Shown here piece by piece: positions 44,479 through 56,772 of a DNA stretch of 64,000 nucleotides. The translations under genes were made by a program, and so were the position numbers. The notes under the pieces were generated by a model. It saw only the letters and a list, made by a program, of their open reading frames with translations. It had not been told where the DNA came from and ran no database searches. Within the stretch, counting starts at the first letter, position 1, and every line of letters begins with the position of its first letter. Source of the stretch: Limnomonas spitsbergensis (lineage: Eukaryota; Chlorophyta; Chlorophyceae; Chlamydomonadales); NCBI GenBank assembly GCA_037349105.1, contig JAYJMM010000113.1, forward strand, positions 62,001-126,000. Direction: 5' to 3'.

Positions 44479-46049
44479 GTTAAACACTCAGGGTATTCAG
44501 TTATATTTTTTTACTAGTGGCAGTGCCTCTCTTTAAGCACTTGATGTCCTACAGGAGAGAAAGACCCCAGCGGTGTGCGAGAAAATAGCCCAGATGTAGA
44601 GCCTGAAGCCATATTCGCATCATGACTGTTACTTACAGACTTTGTAAGGGTAAACGGAAAAGTTGTCAGTCCCTTGCCGTGGTGTTTTCCTAAAATCTTA
44701 TTTGTTTTTTAACCGAATCTGGTTTTCTTACACTTTCTATGGCTACCTTCAACCTCCGCGGTTGCCATAACCCTCCACTGGAAAGCTATAGAAGATTTCC
44801 TCAATGCTTATCTGGTAATCTCACTGTCGCAGAGGTACATTTTGTGTGAATGTACGAGTGTGCAAATCTCTGTTTGACTTTTTGAATCACAACCAGGAGG
44901 TCAACCACAGAGCAGCCGTTACCTCAACCACTGGATCTATGAACTCAGATCGCAAGCACACAGTTGACCAATTACCAGAGCCAGGGCCAGTTAGGAAGAA
45001 GGATATATAAATGGGCAAACTCAATCTCGAGATCATGAAGAGAGAAATCAGCACGGAAATGCAGAACCCCAGAAATGTATAATTCACATGCAGAACCCCA
45101 GAAATGTAGGCCATAATTCACACATACCAGTAACAAGGACCATCATATATTTACCAACCTGCCCCTCCCATTTTAAAGCCCCTGCCTACTGACGACCTTG
45201 TTCAACAGGTCGTCCGCCTGGAGGCAGGCATGAGCTCAGTACTTTTAGCCGTCATCCTCTTTCGGACTGACTCAATAATAAGCGCGAAATGGTACATTTT
45301 AGTCCCATCAAACAAAATGACCGTGGTCTGATAGCAGACAGCACAGCTATTCAACCAACTAAAATTAGGAAACTGACAGATACACAATTTTGGGACATCA
45401 CCCTGATACCAGTGGAGAAATCCGGAACAGCTTGCCATGCATGAATAAAAAAAAGCTTCCCACGACAATCGTCAAAGTTCGCCCCAGTCATCTACCGGTG
45501 CAGCAGCATATAAATCACATATACCCCTAGCAATTTACTTTTATTCAGCTACGGACAGCAAGCAAGCACAGTCCATGTAGAAATGAAACGGGAGACGTGA
45601 GGTCTGGAAGTGAAAAAATGCGAGCGGAGAACCACATTTGGGACACGTGCCTGAAGTCGATGCATAGGACATACGACCACAACCCGGAAATGGATGAGAT
45701 GACGGAATTCGTCAGGTGGGATAAAACCGGCCACAAGCTACCAGTATACAAATTGTCGAGTAACAAAATGAGTCAGATCCAGGCAGCAGGTTATGTAAGG
45801 ACGGCCAATAAGGGCAGCAACAGTTGCTCAAATATTAAATGATTGTTAAATACCAGTTGCCCCGCAGCACCGCATATTTGCCCTGTCTATTGACTGCTTC
45901 AGAAGGACGAAACGTTCACCACAAAACAGGACAGAAATGAATACCAAGTTCTGAACATATTAATGACTAACACATGGACCGTCATTTATCTACACACCAG
46001 CTACCACCCTGTTGGAGGCCCCTGCTACCGACGGTTGCTGGCGAGCCTG
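44479..46049. other. Intergenic region
   Basis: Contains a 2-copy short repeat (catgcagaaccccagaaatgtataattca type, about 45050-45110). I recognise no gene. The open frame at 45597-45842 (81 aa) has a protein-like composition but no family features or start context. Confidence 0.4.
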
Positions 46050-49000
46050 CTACCTGTCCCTCATCTCAATCATGGCGGCGCAGTTTTTCATGTGCCCGCC
46101 ACTCCACGCCTGCACCTGGCAGGCCTGGCAGCAGTACCTCGCCCCGCACCCGCCGGCGCACGCCAGCGTCTTGACAGTCAGCTCACACGGGCCGCCCATT
46201 TGGAGGCAGGCGGGGTTGTAGCAGGGCCCGGTGCCCCACAAGTCCTCAAGCAGGCCCAACAGCAGCTCTGCCCGGACCAGCTCCCAGCTGCTGCCATCAG
46301 CCATACCACTGCCTCCAAGCTGGGGTGGTGCCAGGAGTGCAGGAGTGGCAGATGCACTGCCTCCCCCTTCCATCTGCATCGTACCCTGCCCTAGAAGCAG
46401 GATTTCCCTCAACAGCCCCAGCAGGCTTAAGCCAGCCTCCCTGATGTCAAAGGGGCTCGCTGAAGATGCGCTGCCAACTCCTGGCCCTTGGATCTGATCT
46501 GCTGAGCCAAAGCTCAGAAGACGGCGAGACAGGTCACCGACCAGGGCCCCAGCCTCTGCAAAGAGCGCATCGAGGCCTGGGGAATGAAGCAACTGCTTGA
46601 GCACAATCAGCAGCTGATGGAAGCAGGTGCTCATAACTACAGCCACCAGCAATACCTCAGGCATGCATCCCAGCAGCACCTCCCAAGCCCCACTGCCCAG
46701 GACCTTTGACAGGGCAGCTCGCACCACAGCCATAGAGCTCCCCTCAGCCTCAGAAAGCTCTGCCGCTGAGGAGCTGGACGGCTCAGGGCCCGAAGGAGCC
46801 CGCTCATCAGGGTGACCCCGCATCCTAGCAGCCATGTATCTGAACCTGACCGGGCTGTCAATCTCCTCCGCCAGCAGACTGGATCCCAGCAGTGCGAAGC
46901 ACTGTGAGGCAGCTGCAGTCCAAAGCTGGTTTGATCCAACCTGCTGGTGCTGCCGGACGCTGCGGAAGGGCTGCTCACCCAACGCGGTGCACGCCAGGCT
47001 ATCCACCAGCAAGGCCATGATTGCTGCCACCTCCATAGCAAGGCGAACACGTCCGCTAATCAAAACAGCCTCGGCACTGGTAGGCTCCCCATCGGGTGAC
47101 ACAGCTTGTGTAGACAGCTGCCAGGCCTGATGCAGCATCCTGCTGGTGGAGTTGATGCTGATCAATACTGGATCGGTAAGCAATACGGAGAGACACAGCT
47201 GTGGGGCTGAAATGCCATGACAGAGGAGCCGGATCCCTAGGAAGCATGCCGAGGTGGTACTGATATCCTGACCGGATTTCTCCAAGGGAGCAGGCAGGGA
47301 TAGCGCAGTAAAAGACTGAAGGACAGCAACACCTGCCACATCAGCAGCATCACAGGTGGGCACTGCTCTGCCGCTGACAGGCACTGTACTGCTGGCAGGC
47401 GCTGCAGCAGCGCAGGCAAGTGCTGTACTGCTGGTAGGTGTTGCTGTACTGCTGGCAGAAGTTGTGGTACTGCTGGACGGCGCTGCAGAAATGCCACTTT
47501 CTGGCGTTGCAGTGGGCAGGACTCTAGCCAGCAGGCTACACCAGGCAGGGACCTGCAGGGCAGCCATTCCATCCAAGGCACGCATGCGCATGGGCAGGAC
47601 CCAAGTCTGTCCTGCTGACTGAGAGCACCCAAAACACAAACATGCGGACGTGAGCATATCACAAAAGAAATGGCCACCCGTGCTGTCCAACTTGGCTGAA
47701 AGGAGCGCCACTGCTTTGACCAGAGTCAGGCCCATGCTGACCAACCTCAGCAGACTTGAGCACAGCTGCTCCGGCAGACATGGGGAAGGCTGCGCAATGT
47801 TGTGGCCAGAAAGGCCAGCACCCACATGAAGAATCGCATGGCTGGCCTTTGCCATACCTTCCCACAAGCAAGCCACATGCGGCAGCGCATCTGCTGTAAG
47901 GTGAGGGGCTGTGAGGCGCAGCGTCTCCTCCATCAAGCACATCAGGTCCCACAGCTGTTGCGGCCTCAATAGCTCTGTGTCAGGCACAAGGTGGACATGG
48001 AGGGGTGGGCAGGAATATAAAAGTGTGAGATGGGACCAAGTCAGGATGGATGAGGTGACTCATCACATCAACGCAGCAGGTGCTTATAACTACACAAGGT
48101 GGACATGAAAGGCTGGGTTAATTCAAGTATGTAAAATATGATTCAGTGGGGACAGATGAGGAAATTCAAAACAGAAAGGCGGCCAGGGGCAGCATTACAC
48201 AGCACCAAATGGTTAGATATTTGCATCAACGCAATCCGCATTCTGCTGTAATTAACCATGTGTGCTGACGTGCCGGAAGAAATTAGTACAGCAATACTGC
48301 AACACTGAGGTATTGCTAAGCGGGCTTAACACAAATAGATCTCCAACTGACAAATATTGCAGCATGACTACCGGTACCCACCTGGCGTAAATGAGGAAAA
48401 CACGTTCCGTGCATGTATCAACAGATTTTGCTTCGCCTCCGACAGAGAGGATTGCAAGCTGGCTGTGGGGGCTGCGACCTCAAACGACGGTGGGGGCGGG
48501 ATGAGGCGGCAGCTCCCCGGCAGTAGCGCAATCTGCATGGCTTGCAGCGCGCATCGGCACGGCCACACCTGGATGGATCCACCACCCTCCCTCAGCAATG
48601 GCGCCATGATGGCAAGGGGGAGACCCAAGCCGACATGATATAACCTCAGATCCTCTGGCATCGCCTCAGCATCCAAGTCTCTAGCCAGCTGGAAGGACTG
48701 CACCAGGAGGGGCGACAGTAGCCTCCAGTCCGCAGATGAAAGCGATGGATCCCGAAAGCTGTCCTGAAGGTATGCAAGATAAGAGAGCCATAGCCTGGGG
48801 GCCTGTGAGAGATCATACACCGAGGGTCGCGTGCTGCTGTCAACTTCAAGCCATTTGCGGACGAGGGGGGTCAGGTACTTGAAAGCGGTGCAGTAGAGCT
48901 CCACGACGTCATCGGTGCTCACACCAAGGAAGGCACTGCCCAAGCGGCTGTTTTGACTGCTGAAATGGGTGAGCGTCCAGCTAACAGTTTTGAGGGCTGC

Positions 49001-49513
49001 CACTCCAATGCACCATAGAGCAGGGGCAGCGCCATGCAGGACTGGACGCAGCAACTTGGCACATGCAGAGATGATCCTCGCCATGCCCTGCTGCAGTAGC
49101 CAAGAATCCAGCTGTGGCCATCTCACGGTTTCATGGCTGCCTTCGCCAGAGATAACCTGTCTGATCGTCTCGATAGCTAAGAAGGCGGCGGCCGCTTTAA
49201 AGATGACAGGGTTGGAGAGCTGGATGTAGGAGACGCATGCAAGTGCTTGATCGAAGCAGTTTATGAACTCCTTGCTGGTTAACCCGTCCGACCACTGTCG
49301 CCACCATAGAGACAGCATGCTGCTGCTGCCGACATAAAAGGCAGTCGGTGATTCTATGGCTGATTCTATCTTGGCACAGCAGGATCCAAAAGATTGCCAC
49401 GCATCAAAAACTGTGTTCGAGGATATAGGGCCGTGCCGAGAGTTGAGACATTTAAAATCTTTAGTGCTGGATCGAAGATCACGCAATAGTTCAGCATCAT
49501 CGATATGATGCAT
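46050..49513 (-). CDS. Large MYND zinc-finger protein (1018 aa)
   Basis: Two exons, 48382-49513 and 46050-47974 (3057 nt), join in phase across a 407-bp GT-AG intron. Start ATG 49513 (MHHIDDAELLRDL), stop at 46050-46052. Most of the protein is Leu/Ala/Ser-rich helical sequence without a recognised domain. A Ser/Thr/Ala low-complexity stretch (about residues 545-585) interrupts it. The C-terminus is a MYND finger: C962 YNPAC, then CAGGCGARYCCQACQVQAW, SGGHMKNC to C1009, with the Cys/His spacing of MYND domains. MYND fingers bind proline-rich peptide ligands, and large C-terminal-MYND proteins of unknown function are numerous in chlorophytes. Biochemical role unknown; a SET methyltransferase is unlikely, as no SET motifs are seen. 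Confidence 0.87.
47975..48381. repeat. MYND intron with a two-copy diverged repeat
   Basis: Caaggtggacatgga...tcaggatggatgagg (about 47988-48056) and caaggtggacatgaa...cagtggggacagatgagg (about 48098-48162) are diverged direct copies. The first begins 14 bp from the exon 2 acceptor. Confidence 0.55.
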
Positions 49514-50585
49514 TTTATAAAAAATAGATGAAAAAAAGAGAAGGAAGGAACATGAATAGCTGTGGCAAAATGGATACGACACTGGTCCAGACACTGGTTC
49601 AGCTGTTCGGGTGAGCCCCCGGGGGCTGGTGCCCTGCTTCATGCACACCAGGTGGAGGAAGGCGTTAATGAGGTCCGTGAAGGATGAGGAGTCGCAAACA
49701 CGATCAGGAAACTTACGACCTGCTGAATGTGTCGCAGGCGATACGTGTCAAAGTGAATGACATGCCGTGTCAGCTATGGGATATGAGGGACAGTAGGCTG
49801 CCTATCCAGCAGACCTCACCTGTTGCAACCAAACCTGCCCAGACCAGTACCTATGTCACTTTCATGTCAGGCAGTGGCCCGCAGCAACACAAGCAGCTCA
49901 TGTGGCCTGACTGAGTGGACCTGGCCTTGCTAAGAATGCTAACTGTTATCAACTATCAAAGGGTTCTATCACCTGCCACCACTGGCCAGTAACAGGGGCT
50001 GGCTGGGATTTCCTTTCTCACTCGTTGCTACCTATTTTATCCCGTATTTTCCTGGGCCAAGATTCCTCCCCGCTCTGTCTCTTGCTGCCACAGGAAGTGG
50101 TTGGCTGGCCTGCTATGACATCATCGGCTTGTGGACTTTGCAGCAACATCAGCAACCCGACAGAGCAAGTACGGTAGGTGTCTTGCGGTCTCATAGGGAG
50201 AAGGCTCCAGAACCAGCAGAGAATGGCGTGAACGTTCTAGGTTGCGTCTTTCACATTCTCCTTTTCTCCTAGTGCCCTGCAACCGCAATGCAGTAGGATG
50301 GAGCCATACTGAGTCTGTGTTATGCGTCTGTTCGAGTATGGTAGCTGTACCTGCATGACAGCTGTACCTCAGGGGCCCTGACAGTACAACCCCATTCATA
50401 ACAACTCCTTTTCTGCTCTTCTGATGCACAATGCAGTGGGATGGAAACCCACTCAGCCTATGTATTGCAGGCTGTAACTGCATGGTAGCTGTAACTGCAT
50501 GACAGCTGTCCCTCAGACCCAAGCAGCACAGCCCCTTTTCTTAGACCTCCTGTTATGCTGTCCTGATGGGTCCTTGGTGGGGCAG
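49514..50585. other. Intergenic region with about 150-bp diverged tandem repeats
   Basis: Blocks such as gcaatgcagtaggatggagcc...tggtagctgtacctgcatgacagctgt (about 50280-50370) and caatgcagtgggatggaaacc...tggtagctgtaactgcatgacagctgt (about 50430-50510) repeat. The minus frame over 49650-49720 (FTDLINAFLHLVCMKQGTSP) looks protein-like and may be the last exon of an unseen gene or an unused 5' extension of the MYND gene. Confidence 0.45.
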
Positions 50586-52362
50586 TTACTAAGGCGCGAG
50601 CTGACGTCTCAGTTGCAGCTGCAGTACTGACAGCCTGGATGCACTGCCTTTCTGATGTTCTGCTGGACACCAGTTACATGGACCCCCAGGAGGCGGATGC
50701 ACTGCCCCACTCCCTCCCGCTGTCGATTGCGGTACAGCTTCAGCGGACGCAGCTTCAGATTCTGCCACTGAAGAGCGGGCCTGGGCTGCAGGTATACTGT
50801 CAGGGTGGGCGGCTCTGGACCAGGGTTTAGGTTAGGTTGAAGATCAGGACATGGAAATATCCTGATTAGGTTTAGAGCATAAATACAGGTCGAGTAAATT
50901 AAAGGATATAAGGAATCATTGGTATGGATACTAGTCGCAGGGCCTCCTGTCCCCGCTCCCATCTGTTGTTAGGACCGCTTAACGTTGATGGGGCAGCCGG
51001 GCCCCCTCCCCTCAGCCCTCCTTACTCTGATTCCCTTCACTGAACAATGTACTGCCAAGTGTTGCAGGACTACCCCCCCACCCCCTTCCCCTCTTGGCCT
51101 CCCCTCTCTCCTTCAGTCTTCATGTTGCGAGAATCCACCGAAATCCTCCTCCCTTCCCTACCCCCACCCCGTGACACTCGTTGTGCATCTGTTGCTCTCC
51201 GATCCCGCTTCTTAATCCCATCTGATCCCTGGCTCCTTGCTCTCTGCTTCCCACCCCTGCCATTGTTCCATCACCTCGCTCCCCCACCCTGTCCCGCAGC
51301 GATGCGTCAGCTGCCCGAGGCACAGCACCACCCTTGCTGACTTCCCGCTGCCCGTCCCTACCCTCACCATCGCCAAGGTGTCCCTCCCCTAGACCTCACC
51401 CACCCACCAACCCACCCACCCACCACTCACCTTGCTCTCCGCTTCCATCTCCTACAGCGATGCGTCAGCTGATCCAGGCCTAACCCACATTGCTGCTGCT
51501 GCTGGGGGCGACCAAGAGGCTGTGCAAGCGGCCAACGCCGTGAACCGGATCCGGATCCAAGGAGGCTGCTGGTAGAGATCCGTTCTGGCCACAGGCGGAC
51601 CGCCGCTGCGGGGGGACGCGTCACGACGTACGGCCCTCCTGGAGACCTGGACCAGGCGCTGCGATTGCGGCCCAAGTGAGCACGGGGGCTGACCCACTCC
51701 TGGCTCTAAAACTCAATACCCCAAAGCCTCATGAGATTTCACTAATTTCAGCCCAAGAGAGTGCACTTAAACAATATCCTTTCGCAGTGGCTCAAAGGCT
51801 CTCAGCCTAAACCGGCACGCTTCACCCCAATACTTGAACCCTGGAGCGAAAACAGCACTATATTTTAGGCTCTCTGGCAAAGCTGTCGCTGAAGAGTACC
51901 TGATGTGCATTTTAGTATTTTTCGTCTCCGACTTCAAGGCACGTCCTCTTCGCCCGAATCTCTGCCCTTGCCCACGGGATGAGACCGACCTCTCCCTCCC
52001 CCGCCCTCTGCGCCACTGCCCCACCCCCATACAATCCACTCACTGCCCCCCCACCGCTACACAAAACACTGACCCACACTCTGCGTGACCTCCTGGCCTC
52101 GCTCCCCTGTTGTTCTCCCCTTCAGCACTCTAGTCATGCAAGCAGCAGCGGTTTCAAGAAAACAGCGAAGAAAGGGCAGCCTCGCCGGCCCAGCCTACCA
52201 GCAGTGCGTGTGGAGGTGGGGCGGCGGCGGCGGAGCGGCTGAGTGTTGAGCAGTTGGAGCAGCTGCTGTCAATGCAGCTGCTGAGCTGGGATGGTTCCAG
52301 CAGAAACGGGTGCTGCGGTGTGGTGGGCAGTAGCAGCGAAGACGTCTGCACGATTTGCCAGG
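50586..52362 (+). CDS. Probable RING-type protein, exons only partly resolved; RING cut short
   Basis: Two stretches look coding. Exon 50586-50791 (acceptor ggggcag, donor gtatac) encodes AAAVLTAWMHCLSDVLLDTS then YMDPQEADALPHSLPLSIAV and QLQILPLKSGPGLQ. Exon 52134-52362 (acceptor cactctag, donor gtgggt) encodes RLSVEQLEQLLSMQLLSWDG and ends SSSEDVCTICQ, the first cysteine pair of a RING/RING-H2 ubiquitin-ligase domain. Between them, 51458-51675 has two overlapping protein-like frames (DPGLTHIAAAAGGDQEAVQA and TTYGPPGDLDQALRLRPK) that I could not join without a 23-bp intron. No downstream exon with the remaining RING ligands was found before the duplicated block at 52711. The gene is either truncated or has an unusual later exon. 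Confidence 0.45.
51290..51470 (+). repeat. Two copies of the exon acceptor junction gcag-cgatgcgtcagctg
   Basis: Cccgcagcgatgcgtcagctg at about 51294-51314 and cctacagcgatgcgtcagctg at 51451-51471 share the acceptor and exon start. Upstream they share ccttgctctctgcttccca / ccttgctctccgcttccatc. Spacing is 157 bp. Only the second leads into a long open frame. Confidence 0.8.
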
Positions 52363-52710
52363 GTGGGTATCTGCAGATCATATGGTGACTCGTGACATAA
52401 ACACGCAACGTGAGAGTGAAGAATATTGTTACCCATTCGTGAATTCCGGTACTGTTTAATGCAGAACTCTGTAACCGCTAACTTGGATTTGTTTTGCAGA
52501 CCTTTGGGTATGAATTAATTCCTTATTTACTGGTTATGAGACTATCCTTCAAGCAAATTGCGTACACAACATCTTGATTTCAGACAGACACTTGGTGTCG
52601 AAGATCAATTATAGCAATCAGTTTGCAGGGACATGCCAAGAATTATACTCCAGACAGGTCCATGCTTTGTAGGGGCATGCCCAGGATGAAGTCCAGACAG
52701 GCCCATGCTT

Positions 52711-53968
52711 TTTGGCCAGCCCAGCCATACCAGTCCGTCTCTAAGATTTCCCAACTCCAACACCCCAAAATACAGTTTTTTCTTTAGCCTGAGCTGTCTC
52801 CCCGTTGTTACCCTGCAGATGGGTTGGGCTCCCAGACTGATCGAGCTGCTATTTGAGAGGATTGGCCCCAGGCTGAGGATGCAGTGGTAAGGAAGGTTCC
52901 AGTGGGGGAGGGTGTGTGCTCTCTTCTGCAAGACTTGTATGTGTATCTGGCCTCTGTCGCCTCTGGGTGGTAGAAGGTGCCCCCAACCCACCCCTTCATT
53001 GGTGTCCGGGGAGAGGGTGAACAAGCAGCCTAGAAGCTCAACTTGCCGCATGGGGTGACAGAGGGATAACGGCTGCTAAGCGGATGGCCCCCCGTCGTAA
53101 TCAAAATTAAAAGATAATGGCTGCTCAGCGTTTGCCCCCTGTTGGAATCACAATCAATCAATCAGGCAGGGGTATCTCCCTTCTGTCTTGCTTTGGGTGC
53201 TTCTTGCTGCTTGTCTAGCTCCTTGGGTAGCTGGTTTCAGGACTCGCCTTGACGCTTTAGTTCTTGGCTGGCAGTATCTTTTGGGCTATGTCAGCTGGTC
53301 CTGCCCCGCCTGGGGGCCGTTCGTTTTTGACATAACGGTTGGCTCCTGGTTGTCAGCCGCTCAGCTATGCACTTCTATGGGGTGGGCCCCCAGGCCTCGA
53401 CTGCTCTGTCTCTTTGCGTGAGGTCCTTAGGGTCCTCCGCATTTGTTCTTCTTGTCTGGGCCCTAGGGTTTTAGGTCATTGGATTTAGTCCTACATCCTG
53501 TTGGGATAACGGCTGCCCGGCGGCTGGCCTCCTGTGTAATCCCCTGAAGATGGAAAAGGTAGTGATTTTTTAAAATAAACCCAACATCATTTTTGGCAAC
53601 CGGTCGAACTTAAACACCTCCCATTAATCACACCTGCCAAGCGGTCCATCTCCGGTCATCCCAGACGTAAAAACACGGCGGTTACACCCAAAAGCACCAC
53701 GGTCACGGTCTCCACCGCTCCAAACACGTCCTGCTCCGCTTTCCCTCCCTCCCTAACAAAGCCTCATCATATTGTGTGAGGCCTGAGCCTGCAGCTGGCC
53801 CTCGACGAACAAAGCCTCCACAACAGCCACCCATGCGCGCTCAAATGCCTCTGCCTTCCCGTCCCTGTCCAGATGCTCCAGAACCTTGCCACGTACTGCA
53901 CGACCAGTTACACTCGGCAGGTCCAGCGGCTGCGGTCTGCGCAGGGAAGTCACAGCCCCCACGGCAGG
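52711..53968. repeat. Segmental duplication, intact partner (copy B)
   Basis: Matches 43251-44478 over its whole length. It contains about 1 kb of non-coding sequence (ttttttctttagcctgagct, cggatggccccccgtcgtaa, caatcaatcaatcaggcagg blocks) plus the last about 70 codons of the LRR gene on the minus strand. The about 9.5-kb separation and the intact gene on this side identify it as the source copy. Confidence 0.88.
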
Positions 53969-56772
53969 CCGTGATTGCCCCCCGGGGTCCCTAGCCTCTG
54001 CCTGAGATCCGCCGCCGTCATGGTTGAGACTAAAACGCACTTGCTTTGCCCGAGGCAGGCTGGTTGAATGCTCCGGAGCCTGCTGTACCGTGGAGCCCGC
54101 GGAGCATCCACCTGCTTGTACTGCAGAGCTTCCACCCAGTTGTACCACTGCAGGATCGTCACAACAGTAGGCATCAGAGCAGCCAGCAGGAGGAGCAGTG
54201 GCAGCCGAGGCATCAGCACCTGAAGGTGGGCGGCGGAACGCCGATATGTGCACCCACGCCTCCCCTGCCTCGATAGCAGCAGCAGTAGAAGCAGCGGCAG
54301 TAGCAGAAGTAGAGGCAAAAGCAGCAGCAGCAGTAGCAGTAACAGAAGTAGAGGCAGCGGCAGTAGTAGTAGCAGAAGTATAAGCAGAAGCAGCAGTAGC
54401 TTTCGCCCTCTTGTCGGTGGCTGGCTGACTCTCCCTGCGTCCCCCTCCGAAGGGATGTCTGATGGTGGCGGTGGTGGAGACTGCTCCTGCTTCCTGCTGC
54501 ATCCGCCCTTGCTGCCCGCCACCAGATGAGATGATGGCTGTAGCCGCAGGCTGCCTCTCTTCACAGGCGGACACTGGCTGCTTCTCTGCACCCGCTGCCT
54601 CGGGCTGCCTCTCTTCACTAGCTGCCGCGTGCCGGGCCGTCAAGGAGCTCAGCACCTGAGCGATGCTGAAGCTCGTCTTAACAGGGGAGGACACGGTGCC
54701 GCCTCCAACTCCGCGGAAAGGGTCACCGCCGAATCCGCCACCCAGATGATCGCCATTGGAGCTGCTGAGGCTTGCATCAATCCCGCGAGGAGGGGCGCCG
54801 TCAGGGTCGCTGGAGCGGCAGTCCTTGCTGCCAGGATCGGCGCTGGAGCAGCAACCTTTGCTGTCGGGAGGGGCGCAGTCAGGGCCGTGGGGACCGCAGC
54901 CAAGGGGGTGGACTCCGCGGGCATGGCCTTTGTTTTCCGCAGAGCCCGTCAATGCGCTGCTAGTGGGCTGAGACGCCTCATGTAGCCGCACCGCCTCCAG
55001 CTGCTGCTGCATAAGGGCCTGCCAGCTTTTCCCGTCCCCATCCCCATCATGGGAGGAGGCAGCAGGCCGGGCCTCTACCCAAGCACCCGCCTGCGCACCC
55101 GCTGCACAGATGGACGACCCGGTCCCCTCCTGCCCCTCGGCTGCAGCATGGTCTCCCCCTCGGGCAGGTACTGCAGGGTTGGGAGCATGAGCGGGGCCAG
55201 GGAGGAGGGTGCTCCCGCAGCCATCAGCGCTATAAGGGCCGTCCCAATCCAGCAGCTGCCTCCTCAGCTGCCTGATGCCATCGACAGGTCCGGGCTGGCC
55301 AGCATCGGCAAGCCCTGGTCGGCCAGGGGCTGAGGGTGCCAGGCTATCGGACCTGCCATCGGACCTAGGCCGCCGCATATCATCATGAAGCGCCTCGCCA
55401 GCACCGCTATCGGTCAAGAGGCAAGTTGCTGCCGTTGACACGTCTGCGAAGCCACCCGACAGCTTGTTTGCCTTAGATGCTGTCAAAGGGGCAGCGGACG
55501 TCAGGCAAGGCGCCGCCGCCGCCGTTGTTGCAAGCGCTGAATCAGCGGTTGTGCCCGAGGTTGGGGCAAGGATCGCCGCAGTAGAAACAGCAGCATCCTC
55601 AACAACCTGCATCGAGATAGAGATGGGTGGACGTAATGCTTCTGCAATGAGGGAGGGGAAGTGGGGGACGGTACGCAATGCGTGGGGGGCGGTAAATCGA
55701 TTGCCTTTTGCCCCCCGCCCCCATCGCGACCTACACCGAGAAGAGAGTCGTCAAGTGCTGCCTCAGGTGGGTGGCGGTAGGCAATGGGGGAGGGAAAGTA
55801 AATGGGGAGGGTAAATGTGCTCAAGGGGAGGTGGGGGAAAAACCTCCTCAGCCATGATAATCCCCAAAGGGAGCGGAGGGGCAAAAGGGGAGTCCACGGA
55901 TGACCTGGGGGTGAGTGACAAGCAGAGGGAGTGGGCAGCGTAGAGAGGGAATTTTCCATTTGACGGCTAGGGTGCGCTAAACCACTCAGACATCTGGCGC
56001 CAGCTGCCTAAGGGGCTTGGCACCCTGTTACCTCTACAAGCCTGCACTCCTCCATACCCTTCGGCGTACCCACAGGGAACCTCGCTGATGGGCATCCGGG
56101 TGAAGAGTCTGGCATGCCCAGCACTGCTGTTTATTCCATTGCATGCGAGACCACCTTCGGTAGTTCTTTGTGTTGTAAACGAATTGTATCTGAAGCACCC
56201 TCACAATACGCAGCGCAGCGTACGCACACCAGAGTTAAACCCTGAGTGCAATCCTGATCCTCTGCGTCTGGCCGCGACGCGTATGAAGCCGCCTGAAATA
56301 CACCGTGAAGCCCCCCGCCCGCCAGTGCTGCCTGGTCTCACCGCTGACCCGTCCAAGACCTGTAGGGCGTCCGGCATGAACTGCAGCACCGCGCTCCTGT
56401 AGCTAGGCGCCAGCAAGCCCCTGGAGAACGGGCAGCCCTCTGCAGACATCTCCTTCAGGTGAATAAGACAGCTGCGTCATAAGTGACAGGGGAGGGATAG
56501 GAGGCAGTGAATGCTTCTCAAGCTAAACAATGGCAGGCCCTGGGTAAACAAAAGGTTGAGGTTTCAGAGTCTGAACCCTATGAGTGTGCCTCGACCATGG
56601 TGGGGGGCCTCAAGCTTTATATGCCTATATTGTCCAGCCGTGGTGTGTCCCTCACACCTGATAGGCGCCATGCAGTCAGCAGACTCGAATCGGTTGTGGG
56701 ACAAGAACAGGCGCTCCAGGCCGGTGGGCAGGGTGCAGGGGCGGACGGTGTCACCAGGGGATGGCCCTCCTT
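53753..56772 (-). CDS. Leucine-rich-repeat protein, C-terminal exons with long disordered tail (5' end outside window)
   Basis: Three exons visible on the minus strand. Exon A 56658-56772 encodes an LRR (LPTGLERLFLSHNRFES). Exon B 56342-56473 encodes HLKEMSAEGCPFSRGL, then YRSAVLQFMPDALQVLDGSA, the typical closing LRR cap with LDG. Exon C 53753-55606 joins B in phase 0 (SA then VVEDAAV) and adds 617 residues of Ala/Ser/Gly/Thr-rich low complexity, ending in a short ordered tail (VRGKVLEHLDRDGKAEAFER). Proteins of this shape (LRR block plus disordered tail) are often cytoskeletal or ciliary adaptors; that role is inference. The A donor (AG then gtgtgagg) leaves phase 2, whereas the B acceptors I see are phase 0, so a small exon or an indel is missing between A and B. 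Earlier LRR exons must lie beyond the 91-bp array. Confidence 0.72.
55607..56341. other. LRR-gene intron between exons B and C
   Basis: GC-rich with [17 protein letters not shown] runs (55640-55830). No repeats of the flanking exons seen. A short protein-like frame on the minus strand at about 56045-56095 is not needed. Confidence 0.45.

Noticed and set aside
51572..51594. A 23-bp GT-AG intron in the RING candidate
   Set aside because: It would join two open stretches in phase, but it is far shorter than any other intron here; I left the region unresolved.
53950..54618. 222-codon minus ORF with a long Leu run
   Set aside because: Frame shadow of the Ala/Ser/Thr-rich repeat in LRR exon C; the neighbouring frame is open far longer and joins the LRR exons in phase.
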